This document shows positions 8,134-16,201 of a DNA stretch of 28,180 bases, one piece after another. The notes under the pieces are model-generated. The model was given only the letters and a program-made list of their open reading frames with translations. It was not told the DNA's origin and did not search any database. Origin of the DNA: Deltaproteobacteria bacterium (GTDB taxonomy: Bacteria > Desulfobacterota > DSM-4660 > Desulfatiglandales > B25-G16); contig CP070752.1 in assembly GCA_020348625.1 (NCBI GenBank), positions 2,929,690 to 2,957,869 on the forward strand, given 5' to 3'. Each line of letters starts with the position of its first letter. The stretch's first letter is position 1. Position numbers and translations under genes: made by a program.

Positions 8134-8212
8134 CATGGTAGCAGAAAGAGCATCCGTGCTCCTTAGTTCCACACATTGACCAACTAATTCTAAAACGCAG
8201 GAGAGAATAGCC

Positions 8213-8809
8213 ATGAAAGGCATAAAGAAACTTGTGTTCCTAGTGGTCTTCGTTGTCTTTCTGTTTCCGAAGGCTTCCGTGGCTGAGAACGTCAATCTGG
8301 AGCTTTACGCGAACTCTGATGATATTAAATTCCAAATGGGCTGGGAGTTTTTGGCGTTCAATAGCTACCCGGAACTCGGGTTCGGCCTTGACTACGGCGA
8401 TGATTACCTCATCGGCAACCTCAGGTTTGCAATAAGAGACGAGGTCTTTACCCCTGGTCTGACACTCGGACTGGGACTCCAAGGATATTTTGGGGAAGTG
8501 GAAATCCGCAATAGAGATTTTGACTTGCAAGCCTTGAGCTTCGTTGTATTGGGGGAGTATGACTTCAGGCAGGCTTTCACCGGGTTTCCGGTCAAGGTCG
8601 CCGCATCTATCTCCATGGCCCCCGATGCGCTCTCCTTTTCCGATACCAACAGATACCTGGAACTCTCTGCAGGAATATATGTGTGCCTTCTCAGAACCGG
8701 GGCTCTGGGAGTTGGGTATAGACGTTTTGAGGCTCGGTTTGATCAACCTCCCGGTGAAGTGGAAGCGACAGATGACGCGCTCTTTGTCGGCTTTCACCTA
8801 GGCTTCTAA
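8213..8809 (+). CDS. YfaZ-family outer-membrane beta-barrel protein
   Basis: A 198-residue protein with a Sec signal peptide (residues 1-24, cleavage after ASVA) and a mature part of alternating hydrophobic strands ending in Phe (FVGFHLGF), the usual C-terminal signature for BAM-dependent outer-membrane proteins. The stretch ISMAPDALSFSDTNRYLEL and the following GVGYRRFEARF resemble the YfaZ family, of unknown function and about 180-200 residues. AGGAGAG precedes the ATG at a good distance. Single-gene unit behind its own promoter; it converges on pgk with a palindromic repeat copy between. The beta-barrel assignment is strong; the family name rests on recognition from memory. Confidence 0.8.
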   Translation: MKGIKKLVFLVVFVVFLFPKASVAENVNLELYANSDDIKFQMGWEFLAFNSYPELGFGLDYGDDYLIGNLRFAIRDEVFTPGLTLGLGLQGYFGEVEIRNRDFDLQALSFVVLGEYDFRQAFTGFPVKVAASISMAPDALSFSDTNRYLELSAGIYVCLLRTGALGVGYRRFEARFDQPPGEVEATDDALFVGFHLGF

Positions 8810-8855
8810 TCATACCACCGAGAGCATCACACAGTGTGTAATGTTTAGAAGGGAA

Positions 8856-9030
8856 ATGGGGTCTTTTCTGCTGTGACTGGTGGGAGGGCCCTGTTTTTTC
8901 GTGGCTTAGATGTGGGGGAAACCGCAGCCCTGAGCCTGTCGAAGGGAATGCAGAGGGGGCAAGACTCCCCCGCAGATAAGCCGCTGAAAAAACGGGTCCG
9001 GGAGCCTTGGAACAGCAGAAAAGACCCCAT
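8856..9030 (+). repeat. Dispersed palindromic repeat, copy C (short form)
   Basis: 175 bp lying between the converging ends of the YfaZ-like gene and pgk. The outer stem ATGGGGTCTTTTCTGCTGT pairs with AACAGCAGAAAAGACCCCAT at the right end. The core is shared with the other copies; the inner stem is TTTTTTCGTGGCTTA against TAAGCCGCTGAAAAAA, and the central hairpin is GGGGGCAAGACTCCCCC. In this position it could also serve as a two-way transcription end, although no T-run follows. Confidence 0.85.
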
Positions 9031-9121
9031 GACCCCCCTAGAGCCTTTGCTTCACGTCGAATGCACGCAGTACTCTGTCTACTTCCTAGCTCCTTCCAAC
9101 GGGAAAAGGCCAGTCCCTGCG

Positions 9122-10306
9122 CTAGGAGGCCTTTTCCAGCGCGGCAACAGCGGGCAGAACCTTGCCTTCCATGAGGTCCAGAAAAGCACCACCACCGGTG
9201 GAGATATAGGTGATCCTATAGCTCTCACCCGCTCGGTAAATCGCCACATCCGTTGAACCACCTCCCACAATGGTCAGGGCATATGAATTGGCTATATTAT
9301 TGACCATTGCTGAAGTACCCCTGCTGAAAGCGTCCATCTCAAATACGCCCATTGGCCCATTCCATATGATCGTTTTTGCACTCGCCAAGACCTCGGAGTA
9401 AAGCAGAGAGGTAGCCGGGCCGATGTCCATTACCAGCCATTCCGGTGGTATCTCCTGGATGGGCGTGATCTTGCTCTCCGCATTGGCATCAAAACGATCA
9501 GCCACCACGACATCCACGGGGATATAGAAACCGATGCCCTTCAGGGTCGCCTTTTTCATGAGGGAACGAGCATCCCACAAGAGGCTGTTTTCGACAAAGG
9601 ATTTCCCCACATCATAATCAACGCTTTTTAAAAAGGTATTGGCCATTGCGCCGCCAATCAGGATTTTGTTCACATGCTGGAGCAGGTTTTCCAGGGCCCC
9701 GAGCTTACTCGACACCTTGGCACCCCCGATAATGGCTACCAAGGGTCGGGCCGGGTCTTCCAAGGCCTGGGCGAAATAGTTGAGTTCCCGCTGCAAGAGA
9801 AAGCCTGCGGCGCATATTGGGCTGTACTTGGCGATAGCAACCACCGATGCATTTTCCCGATGAGCAACGGCAAAGGCATCGTTCACATAGATATCACAAA
9901 GGGAAGCCAGTTCTTTTGCAAAGCCGTCATCGTTTTTCTGCTCACCAATATGAAAACGCAGATTCTCCAAGAGCAGGACATCGCCTTGCTGCATTTTGTC
10001 GACTGCTGCCTTGACCTCTATACCAATGCAATCCGGAACAAACTGAACATCCTTTTGCAAAAGGCGGGAAAGACGCTTTGCAACGGGTGCCAGGCTCAAC
10101 TCTGAAACCTCCTTCCCTTCAGGCCGGCCCATATGCGAGGCAATAATTACCTTTGCATTCTCGTCAAGTGCATAGTTTATGGTGGGAAGAACTGCCCTGA
10201 TGCGGGAGTCATCGGCTATGTTGCCGTTCTCGTCGAGCGGTACATTCACATCCACTCTGATAAGCACCCTTTTCCCCGCCATCTCCAAATCTCTGAGTGT
10301 TCGCAT
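9122..10306 (-). CDS. pgk: Phosphoglycerate kinase
   Basis: A full-length 394-residue enzyme of glycolysis/gluconeogenesis interconverting 1,3-bisphosphoglycerate plus ADP and 3-phosphoglycerate plus ATP. Motifs: RVDVNVP (17-23), SHMGRP (57-62), ENLRFH (114-119), NDAFAVAHR (142-150), [17 protein letters not shown] and the C-terminal [13 protein letters not shown]. One oddity: the nucleotide-binding loop that is normally GGGD(T/S) reads GGGST (codon TCA), so the aspartate that helps position Mg-nucleotide is Ser, with an Asp two residues later. The ATG at 10306 follows GGAACGGAG. It is not next to gap or tpi here. Its 3' end faces the YfaZ-like gene across repeat copy C. Confidence 0.96.
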   Translation of the reverse strand: MRTLRDLEMAGKRVLIRVDVNVPLDENGNIADDSRIRAVLPTINYALDENAKVIIASHMGRPEGKEVSELSLAPVAKRLSRLLQKDVQFVPDCIGIEVKAAVDKMQQGDVLLLENLRFHIGEQKNDDGFAKELASLCDIYVNDAFAVAHRENASVVAIAKYSPICAAGFLLQRELNYFAQALEDPARPLVAIIGGAKVSSKLGALENLLQHVNKILIGGAMANTFLKSVDYDVGKSFVENSLLWDARSLMKKATLKGIGFYIPVDVVVADRFDANAESKITPIQEIPPEWLVMDIGPATSLLYSEVLASAKTIIWNGPMGVFEMDAFSRGTSAMVNNIANSYALTIVGGGSTDVAIYRAGESYRITYISTGGGAFLDLMEGKVLPAVAALEKAS

Positions 10307-10664
10307 GTCTCCGTTCCTGGTTACGTATTTGCTATCTCGAACCTATGCCGAAAAGGGCTGAGGCAGACACGGCGTATGATATCATCACCCTTGCTGTTTC
10401 TCAACAAAGAAATGCTCACGGAACCGACCAACCTGCCCGAGGTTTTAGCCAGAAACTAAAGTGATAATTTTCTTGTTGCGAAGAAGGAGGTTTTTTGATA
10501 AGTTGCTTTTTTGTCAAAACAAATAGTCCATTCAGCATGTGAAAAAATAAGTTGAATTGCTGCGTTTACTGAGCAAAGTAGTGATATGTGCGCACTCAGA
10601 TTGACGTGGCAATCATGCAGCTTCTGAGGTAAGTAATAGTCAAAAAGGGAGTTATTTATTTAAG
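10307..10664. other. Intergenic region upstream of pgk
   Basis: No gene supported. AAGGAGG at 10484-10490 is a strong Shine-Dalgarno-like string, but the only start nearby is a TTG four bases on, giving a 15-codon frame; probably chance. The rest is AT-rich and should carry the divergent promoters of pgk and of the small gene at 10665, but no clear -35/-10 pair stands out. Confidence 0.4.
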
Positions 10665-10898
10665 ATGACAAGGTTGAGCAAGCAATGCTGGCGGTGTAAG
10701 TACTTCTCCGACAATCTGCCTGACCATTTCAAGGCCATTGCGAGTGCATCAGGTGAAATAAGCAAATCCTGCACACACCGGCAGGATCTTTCCGCACCAC
10801 CTCCCTGCCCGCAGTTTGTGCCGTTGAACAAGAGCAAAGAAAAGGTTCCCCACTTCTCAAGCGGGGTCTGGGGAGATTGGAGAAAGATGACTGGTTGA
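10665..10898 (+). CDS. Possible small Cys-rich protein
   Basis: A 77-residue frame with CWRC at residues 8-11 and further cysteines at 36 and 48 (PPPCPQF), which could form a four-Cys metal site in the first 50 residues. The last 25 residues look unstructured, and the true product may depend on only the N-terminal part. A weak GGGAG lies about 12 bases before the ATG. No recognised family. It is included because the Cys spacing and start position are plausible, but a chance frame cannot be excluded. Confidence 0.35.
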   Translation: MTRLSKQCWRCKYFSDNLPDHFKAIASASGEISKSCTHRQDLSAPPPCPQFVPLNKSKEKVPHFSSGVWGDWRKMTG

Positions 10899-11200
10899 GC
10901 TGGCCTCAAGAAGCTCCGGTGCCCCATACAACAGTTCGCACCCTCGGGAGGCCGGTGGGGCCTTCTTCTTATTAAAGGCTTGCGGACTGGCCCGCCTCGC
11001 ACGAGTATGTAATACCTTACCACAAAAGCGAAATGTAATCTCCTCATAATATAGAATTCTTTTACATATTCCCGCCAACTAGTTTGATCAGCTGCCTTAA
11101 CTATCTGTAATTACTTGTAGTTTTTCAAGAATATATCTTTGCATGATTTTTGCTAAAGCTATGAATAGGGCTATTTTTCGTGCGTCTTAGGAGTAGAGAA
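10899..11200. other. Intergenic region with candidate sigma-54 promoter
   Basis: Nothing coding is supported from 10899 to 11098. The segment 11099-11154 closely resembles 3481-3535 upstream of the hybrid kinase gene and ends in a sigma-54-like -24/-12 pair, listed separately. Confidence 0.4.
11139..11154 (+). promoter_or_regulatory. Candidate sigma-54 promoter of a small conserved-looking gene
   Basis: TTGCAT-GATTT-TTGCT resembles TGGCAC-N5-TTGCT with the -12 GC intact and only one G at -24. It lies about 45 bp before the ATG at 11201. Upstream, from 11099, AACTATCTGTAATT and TAGTTTTTC repeat the arrangement found before the kinase gene, with a 2-bp length difference. Confidence 0.4.
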
Positions 11201-11380
11201 ATGACGGAAATCGGAGATCATGTAACCGTTTACCGAGACCCGGTTACCAAGATAGTACCGGAGGGTGATGCAACCCTCGTCAAGAAACTACCCAGCAATC
11301 CCCATCATGTTTCCCGGCTGGAGGTTTGGCTTGTAAGAATGGATAGTGGGGAAGAAAAGATCCGCTACATTTCCAAATAA
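11201..11380 (+). CDS. Small hypothetical protein, 59 residues
   Basis: Begins MTEIGDHVTVYRDPV and ends in a charged, beta-rich stretch (LEVWLVRMDSGEEKIRYISK), suggesting a small beta-barrel of the SH3-like kind; this is only an impression. TTAGGAG sits 8 bases before the ATG at 11201, so I prefer it to the upstream GTG at 11180. No cysteines, signal or membrane segment. It stands alone behind a sigma-54-like promoter shared in form with the hybrid kinase gene, so both may be switched on by the same activator. No family recognised. Confidence 0.6.
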   Translation: MTEIGDHVTVYRDPVTKIVPEGDATLVKKLPSNPHHVSRLEVWLVRMDSGEEKIRYISK

Positions 11381-11467
11381 CCCAACCGGCTGAATCGGAG
11401 CTCTAACGGGTTTGCTCTCATGCCCCGGGTTCCCCTCTGGTTTCGATAGGTTCCCGAAACATTTCCC

Positions 11468-11497
11468 TTGACCCGCCACAGCAGCATAACTTATATT
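11468..11497 (+). promoter_or_regulatory. Sigma-70-type promoter before the small membrane protein gene
   Basis: TTGACC (11468-11473), 18-bp spacer, TATATT (11492-11497). It would give a leader of about 80 nt before the ATG at 11584. Confidence 0.45.
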
Positions 11498-11583
11498 CGA
11501 ATCCGGGAAATAACCAGTTCCTGCTCGAAATCCTTCGATTGGCTTGAGCTGGACAACAGTCTTACACCCCCTGACAGCATACC

Positions 11584-11946
11584 ATGGATAAGGGCAAGAA
11601 AAAGACCAAGACGGTACGGCAACTGATTCATGCTTCAGGATGTATCTATATCATCGCGCTGGATTGGCTCTGGTTCATGGTGGAACTTGCCGGGCCCTTC
11701 GCTTCACGAGGATTTTGGGCCTCAGTAGCGATAGTAGCCGCCGTATTTGTTACCGGCTTTGTGCCGGTCATGCTTATCCAACGCCTCATGACTCAAGACG
11801 AATGGGGCAAGTCTTTCGTAAAAGGTGCGCTTATGGGAATCGCCCTGTGTATTCCGTACCCCGTAGTGGGCACATTTGTTGGCGTGATCCTATTGGCAAC
11901 CGTTCGTTTCTCATTAAAGATACAAGATGAGGAACCCGAGGAATAA
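11584..11946 (+). CDS. Small membrane protein of unknown function
   Basis: A 120-residue protein with a Lys-rich N-terminus (DKGKKKTKT) followed by three hydrophobic segments at about 17-36, 43-65 and 79-104, and an acidic end (DEEPEE). The positive start suggests the N-terminus is cytoplasmic. An in-frame TGA four codons before the ATG fixes the start, though no good ribosome binding site is seen. A sigma-70-like promoter lies 90 bp upstream. It is followed at once by repeat copy D. I recognise no family. Confidence 0.6.
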   Translation: MDKGKKKTKTVRQLIHASGCIYIIALDWLWFMVELAGPFASRGFWASVAIVAAVFVTGFVPVMLIQRLMTQDEWGKSFVKGALMGIALCIPYPVVGTFVGVILLATVRFSLKIQDEEPEE

Positions 11947-11970
11947 GCAAAGTAGTCGCAGTACAAACCC

Positions 11971-12240
11971 TTGCAATTCTCCTGAGGGGCCAGACCATGA
12001 AATCGTTTCTGGAGAGACTGGCGGGAGGGCGCCGTTCTTTTCGCGGCTTGGGTATGGGGGAAACCGCAGCCCTGAGCCTGTCGAAGGGAATGCGGAGCCC
12101 CGCTTCTCGGAAGCGGGACGTAAACAAGGTGCTGAAAAAACCAGCCCGTGAGCCCTGGAACGGAAGAAAGGGTTTCATGGTATGGGTATGCGCCTATTTC
12201 AATTCAGTATGCTTTGCGGGGTTAAAGTAATGATCGATAA
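11971..12240 (+). repeat. Dispersed palindromic repeat, copy D (left end truncated)
   Basis: Lies between two converging genes. The right end (TTTGCGGGGTTAAAGTAATGATCGA) matches the left end of copy B in reverse, while the matching left terminus is missing: homology begins near TTGCAATTCTCCTGAGG. The inner arms (ATGAAATCGTTTCT/AGAAAGGGTTTCAT), the common core and the central hairpin CCCGCTTC/GAAGCGGG are present. The loss is next to the stop codon of the upstream membrane protein gene. Confidence 0.8.
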
Positions 12241-12254
12241 AGAGAGTTACTTGT

Positions 12255-13277
12255 CTAAGATCTCAATTGCTCATCCACCCATCTAAGGCTCTCTTTGATT
12301 AAATCCGGTATGGGAAGTTCATAGGGGCAACGCTCCATACATTCCCCACACTCGGAGCAGTGCCTTGCCCTGTCAATAGCCTTTGCGCCCCACCCTTCAC
12401 GTATGATACGATTTCCAACTCTTCTGACCATAGAACGTATGCCAAGTATCACCTGAATGGGGATGTCCTCCGAGCAGGGCTGGCAGTAGTCGCAGCGCCT
12501 GCAAAAGCTCTTCTCATAGGTCTTGCGGATTTCCTCGATCTCCCTTTCCTCTCCATCGCTTAACTCATGGCGGCCTTGAAAGACCTCCCAGTTCTCGTCG
12601 AAGAGGCGTTTATCTTCAACGCCGGCAAGGATCACAATGCCCGGTTGAGATAATACATACTTGAGCGCCAGGCTGGCGTTATCGATGACCCCTCCTGAAA
12701 AAGGCTTCATGCCAATAACTCCTACCCCTTTTTTGATCGCCTTAGGAATGATCTTTTCACGGGCCAAAGGCTCGAGAAAGCTGAAACAGACCATGATCGT
12801 TGCAAAAAGGCCGTCGTCAAGAATACGATCCAAGAGATCAAGACTGTGGGTTGTTATTCCGATATGCCGGATTAACCCCTCTTCTTTCGCGCGAACCAAG
12901 CCTTGAAAGGCCCCTGTCGAGGAAATTACCTTTCCGTACTCATCTTCGTCCCTCACGAAATGACACTGGTAGAGGTCAATACGCTCCCTTTGCAGTTCCT
13001 TCAAACTCTGCTCCAAGTCAACTCGAGCCCCGTCGCTCGTCTTATTTTGAGACTTTGAGGCGACAATAACCCTCTTTGACGTCTGAGCCAACGCCTTGCC
13101 GATCCGCCTTTCGCTGGTCGTATAAGCCCTGGAGGTATCGATAAAATCAACCCCGCTTTCAACGGCGTGCAAAACCGTTTCAACGGCCTGTCTTTCCCCT
13201 ACCCTCTGGATCGGGATTCCCCCGAAGCCGAGCCTATTAACCTCAATGCCTGTTTTTCCCAGTACAACACGCTGCAT
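12255..13277 (-). CDS. Aldo/keto reductase with C-terminal Fe-S domain
   Basis: A 340-residue protein. Residues 1-250 form an AKR-type TIM barrel with the catalytic tetrad D47, Y52, K75, H106 (numbered from the ATG at 13277). The C-terminal part carries two Cys clusters: C259/C262/C265/C268 (CRRCDYCQPC) and C307/C310/C313/C317 (CSECGECMERCPY), the second a classic 4Fe-4S ferredoxin motif. Such AKR-ferredoxin proteins are common in anaerobes and may exchange electrons between NAD(P)H and Fe-S carriers; substrates are mostly unknown. I prefer the ATG at 13277, with AAGGAAAAGG before it, over the TTG at 13295. It diverges from the TetR-type regulator gene, so it could be under the same control, but no operator lies near its own start. 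Confidence 0.9.
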   Translation of the reverse strand: MQRVVLGKTGIEVNRLGFGGIPIQRVGERQAVETVLHAVESGVDFIDTSRAYTTSERRIGKALAQTSKRVIVASKSQNKTSDGARVDLEQSLKELQRERIDLYQCHFVRDEDEYGKVISSTGAFQGLVRAKEEGLIRHIGITTHSLDLLDRILDDGLFATIMVCFSFLEPLAREKIIPKAIKKGVGVIGMKPFSGGVIDNASLALKYVLSQPGIVILAGVEDKRLFDENWEVFQGRHELSDGEEREIEEIRKTYEKSFCRRCDYCQPCSEDIPIQVILGIRSMVRRVGNRIIREGWGAKAIDRARHCSECGECMERCPYELPIPDLIKESLRWVDEQLRS

Positions 13278-13453
13278 ACCTTTTCCTTTCTTCAAATGAT
13301 TTCTTCAACGCCAGATCACAACCGCCATTACCCGGCTAAGGTTCAGGCCATCTCTCCCGGCCTGAAGCATCTCTATAAATTACTTTATGCTAAAACGCTG
13401 TGTTCAGAGAATACAACAAAAAAGTGAGGTGTTACCTAGTTCTCACATATTCC

Positions 13454-13483
13454 TTGACAAGACTATCGCATGCATAATACTAT
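13454..13483 (+). promoter_or_regulatory. Sigma-70-type promoter of the tetR-emo operon
   Basis: TTGACA (13454-13459), 18-bp spacer, TACTAT (13478-13483). The predicted start near 13491 lies inside the palindromic operator. This promoter overlaps the ATG at 13470, which therefore cannot be the start of the regulator. Confidence 0.6.
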
Positions 13484-13486
13484 AGA

Positions 13487-13502
13487 CCAAACGTTCGTTC
13501 GG
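13487..13502. promoter_or_regulatory. Putative TetR-family operator
   Basis: The palindrome CCAAACG-TT-CGTTCGG (half-site CCRAACG) overlaps the predicted transcription start and lies 18 bp before the regulator's ATG. Position and symmetry fit autorepression by the gene it precedes. No second copy was found before the acyl-CoA dehydrogenases, etfB or the aldo/keto reductase. Confidence 0.55.
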
Positions 13503-13520
13503 ATAAAATTAGTGCAGCTC

Positions 13521-14102
13521 ATGTCCAGGCCGAAGAACCTGCAAAGGACTCAAGAACTCTACAGGGTTATTGCTCATCTCTTCGCTTCCAGAGGGTATCA
13601 TTCGACCTCTATGCGGGAAATCGCTCATGAGCTGGGCATGAACAAATCTTCTCTGTATCACTATTTTGCAAGCAAAGAGGACATTCTTTTCAAACTGATG
13701 AACGATGCTATGGACGATGCCCTTGCGACCCTTCAGGACATCTGCGTTACCGATGTTTCACCGGAGGAAAAGCTCAAAAAGGTGCTCTGCTTCTACACGG
13801 AGTACTACGCGGGAGATCAGGAGCGGCTTATCTTGCTCGTCAATGAAATGAACTCCCTCAATCCAGAATCCCGCTCCGTACTGATAGAGAAACAGAGAAG
13901 CTATGTCCGGCTTATCCAGTCGATCCTGAAAGAACTCGCCGATCACGGCAAAATGAAACAGATCGACCCAGCTATCGCCACCTTTGCCTTTTTTGGCATG
14001 GTCCATTACACGGTTAAGTGGTACCACAAGGATGGTCCCATCCCCCTGTACCAACTGGCACAGATATTCGCGGAAATCCTCAATAAAGGTATCTTAAAAT
14101 AA
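13521..14102 (+). CDS. TetR/AcrR-family transcriptional regulator
   Basis: A 193-residue regulator with an N-terminal helix-turn-helix (about residues 15-60; MREIAHELGMNKSSLYHYF is the recognition region) and an alpha-helical ligand domain. The start ATG at 13521 is chosen because the upstream ATG at 13470 lies between the -35 and -10 boxes. It is first in the operon with emo, 10 bp before it. TetR regulators next to beta-oxidation genes commonly respond to acyl-CoAs (FadR of Bacillus, PsrA and LiuR are known cases), so an acyl-CoA effector is a reasonable inference. It probably represses its own promoter through the palindrome at 13487-13502, and with it emo, the acyl-CoA dehydrogenase and perhaps etfBA. 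Confidence 0.9.
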   Translation: MSRPKNLQRTQELYRVIAHLFASRGYHSTSMREIAHELGMNKSSLYHYFASKEDILFKLMNDAMDDALATLQDICVTDVSPEEKLKKVLCFYTEYYAGDQERLILLVNEMNSLNPESRSVLIEKQRSYVRLIQSILKELADHGKMKQIDPAIATFAFFGMVHYTVKWYHKDGPIPLYQLAQIFAEILNKGILK

Positions 14103-14112
14103 TACGGCAGCC

Positions 14113-16158
14113 ATGACACCCGCTCGCACATCTTACTGGCACATTGAACCCGTATGGTTCTTCTACCTCTTAGCAGGCCTCGCCGTAGCAGTCTTTCTGT
14201 TTGGCTTGATTGCCCATGTATCGGTGTGGGTAAGGGGTATAAGGCGCCAAACAATTCCTCTCTCGTGGGAGAGCATCTCCAAGGTATTTCTGGATGGTCT
14301 GTTGGGCCGACGAATCTTCAAAGGAGACCTCGCCGCGGGGACCATGCACCTGCTTATATTGTGGGGGTTCCTGGGCCTTTTTGTCGGAACCTTGCTCATC
14401 TCAGCGGACTATTGGTTGTATCGCTTTCTCAACGGCTTTGTGTATCTCCTTTACTCCTTGGGTCTGGAGATTGCGGGCCTCATGCTGATAACCGGCCTCA
14501 TCTGGGCGCTGATCCGCCGCTATCTCCAGCGCGTAGCCAGGTTGGAGCGACGCATCGAGGATTTGAGCGTGCTGGTTTTCCTGTTCCTGGTTGCCATTTC
14601 AGGATTCCTCGTTGAGGGCCTGCGACTGGCCGCTCAAACACCGGAGTGGTCCCGATGGTCATTTGCGGGCCATTGGGTCAGGCTGCTATGGGCCCAGCCT
14701 CAGACAGCCCTTGCAGCCTATCCATATCTCTGGTGGGTCCACGCCGTGCTGAGCCTGGGTTTCATAGCCTATATCCCTTACTGCAAGCTGTTTCACGTGC
14801 TGGCAGCACCGGCCAGCATCTACCTGGAAAGCCAGCCGCTTCAGGCAGTCCCTATTGAATCCCACAAGCCCGGTGAGGAGGTGTTTTCATACCGCGACAT
14901 GGTCTTCCTTGACGCCTGTACCCGGTGTGGTCGCTGTGTAGAGGTATGCCCATCCACGGGAGCGGGAGAACCCTTTTCTCCCCGGGACTTCATCGTGTGG
15001 GCGCGGAAAAATCTCCTGAGGAAGCATCATCCTCTGAACCGCGTGAACTGGGTTCAGAACCTAACAAAGCGCAAGCACGCCTCCGGGCAGGGATTCTCAA
15101 TTGAGAAGATTTGGCACTGTACCACCTGTCTGGCTTGTCTGGAGGTATGCCCCGTGTATGTTGCAACCCCGGATGCCGTTCGCAATGCCAGAACCACGGT
15201 CATCGAGGAGGGTATTGCGGTGCCTTCACTGCTCACCCAAAGCCTTAAGAACCTCTATAAATACAATAATCCCTGGGAGGCCACGAAAAAAAAGCGGACC
15301 CAGTGGTCGGGAGATTTGGAAATAGAGGATATCAGCACCGGCGAAGGTGCATCTGATTTGTGTTATTTCGTGGGATGCACTACGGCTATGGATTTACGCG
15401 CGCAAGACCTGGCCCGATCATTTGCCCGGATCCTGATGCATGCCAACATCCCCTTTGGCACCTTGGGGAATAAGGAACCCTGCTGCGGCGACATTGCCCG
15501 TCGCGCCGGTGAGAACGGGCTCTTTGAAAAGCAGATGGGGGACTGTACGGAACTCTTTTACCGCTATGGCATTCGTGAGCTCGTCACCTCATCCCCCCAC
15601 TGCTTTCATACCTTTCGGAACGAATATCCACCGTTTCAGGCCTTATTACCCCCTGAAGAACGGGTGACGTTTCGGGTTCGGCACTACTCCCAGGTCCTGA
15701 GCGACCTGGTCAGATCCGGAACACTGACCTTTAACAAACCCCTCCCCGTAACCGTAACCTTTCACGACCCCTGTTATCTGGGTCGTCATAACCGCATTTT
15801 CGACGACCCCCGAGAGGTCATTACCGCCATCCCCGGTGTTCGCTTGGTGGAAATGGAGCACAACAGGAAGGACAGCCTCTGCTGTGGAGGAGGAGGTGGC
15901 AGGATGTGGCAGGATGAGCTGGATAGTGATGTCAAGATGTCGGATATCAGAATCAGGGAGGCGGCTGCCACCGGGGCGGAGATTGTTGTCACTGCCTGCC
16001 CCCTGTGCCTGATAATGCTTGAAGATGCGCGAAAGACCACCGGTCTGGAGGATGCTATACGTGTTTTGGATTTGAACGAATTTGCTCTCATGGCCTTGGG
16101 GCTATCGGACAAGCCCGCCATAGTTACTGACGGGCAAAGACCTGAAACACAGGGCTAA
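14113..16158 (+). CDS. Emo-type membrane Fe-S oxidoreductase (EtfAB:menaquinone oxidoreductase)
   Basis: A 681-residue fusion. Residues 10-232 hold five membrane helices of the NarI/HdrE type, with His candidates for haem b at 35, 79, 210 and 228. Then come two 4Fe-4S motifs, C269/C272/C275/C279 and C336/C339/C342/C346, and two cysteine-rich CCG domains: C417/C422, CC457-458 and C497, then C554, CC590-591 and C629/C632. Proteins of this build next to etfBA have been described in Geobacter as Emo, the ETF:(methyl)menaquinone oxidoreductase of anaerobic beta-oxidation. The role here follows from that and from the adjoining acd-etfB-etfA genes: it takes electrons from EtfAB to the quinone pool. 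The first CCG domain has Ser494 where the final CX2C would begin. Translation is probably coupled to tetR, as no ribosome binding site is evident. Confidence 0.88.
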   Translation: MTPARTSYWHIEPVWFFYLLAGLAVAVFLFGLIAHVSVWVRGIRRQTIPLSWESISKVFLDGLLGRRIFKGDLAAGTMHLLILWGFLGLFVGTLLISADYWLYRFLNGFVYLLYSLGLEIAGLMLITGLIWALIRRYLQRVARLERRIEDLSVLVFLFLVAISGFLVEGLRLAAQTPEWSRWSFAGHWVRLLWAQPQTALAAYPYLWWVHAVLSLGFIAYIPYCKLFHVLAAPASIYLESQPLQAVPIESHKPGEEVFSYRDMVFLDACTRCGRCVEVCPSTGAGEPFSPRDFIVWARKNLLRKHHPLNRVNWVQNLTKRKHASGQGFSIEKIWHCTTCLACLEVCPVYVATPDAVRNARTTVIEEGIAVPSLLTQSLKNLYKYNNPWEATKKKRTQWSGDLEIEDISTGEGASDLCYFVGCTTAMDLRAQDLARSFARILMHANIPFGTLGNKEPCCGDIARRAGENGLFEKQMGDCTELFYRYGIRELVTSSPHCFHTFRNEYPPFQALLPPEERVTFRVRHYSQVLSDLVRSGTLTFNKPLPVTVTFHDPCYLGRHNRIFDDPREVITAIPGVRLVEMEHNRKDSLCCGGGGGRMWQDELDSDVKMSDIRIREAAATGAEIVVTACPLCLIMLEDARKTTGLEDAIRVLDLNEFALMALGLSDKPAIVTDGQRPETQG

Positions 16159-16201
16159 ATTTTCTATTCCAAATTATATCTGAAAAGGAGGCAAGGCCGT
16201 A

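Larger units (their letters stand above)
7618..8212. other. Intergenic region mostly occupied by a dispersed repeat copy
   Basis: Between the CXXCH gene and the YfaZ-like gene. The stretch 7618-7729 shows nothing recognisable, 7730-8059 is a full palindromic repeat copy, and 8104-8133 carries a promoter for the downstream gene. A small hairpin GAGCA-TCCG-TGCTC at about 8148-8161 would lie in that transcript's leader. Confidence 0.6.

Noticed and set aside
10484..10542. AAGGAGG followed by a TTG-started 15-codon frame
   Set aside because: Spacing of four bases is too short and the peptide has no features; could be a leader peptide but nothing supports it.
11997..12230. Open frames of 60-85 codons running through repeat copies (shared peptide with GETAALSLSKGM)
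   Set aside because: Copies B and C are one base shorter before this point than D, E and F, so the frame is not kept, copy C and E lack the start, and changes follow stem pairing rather than codons. The frames are by-products of a palindrome.
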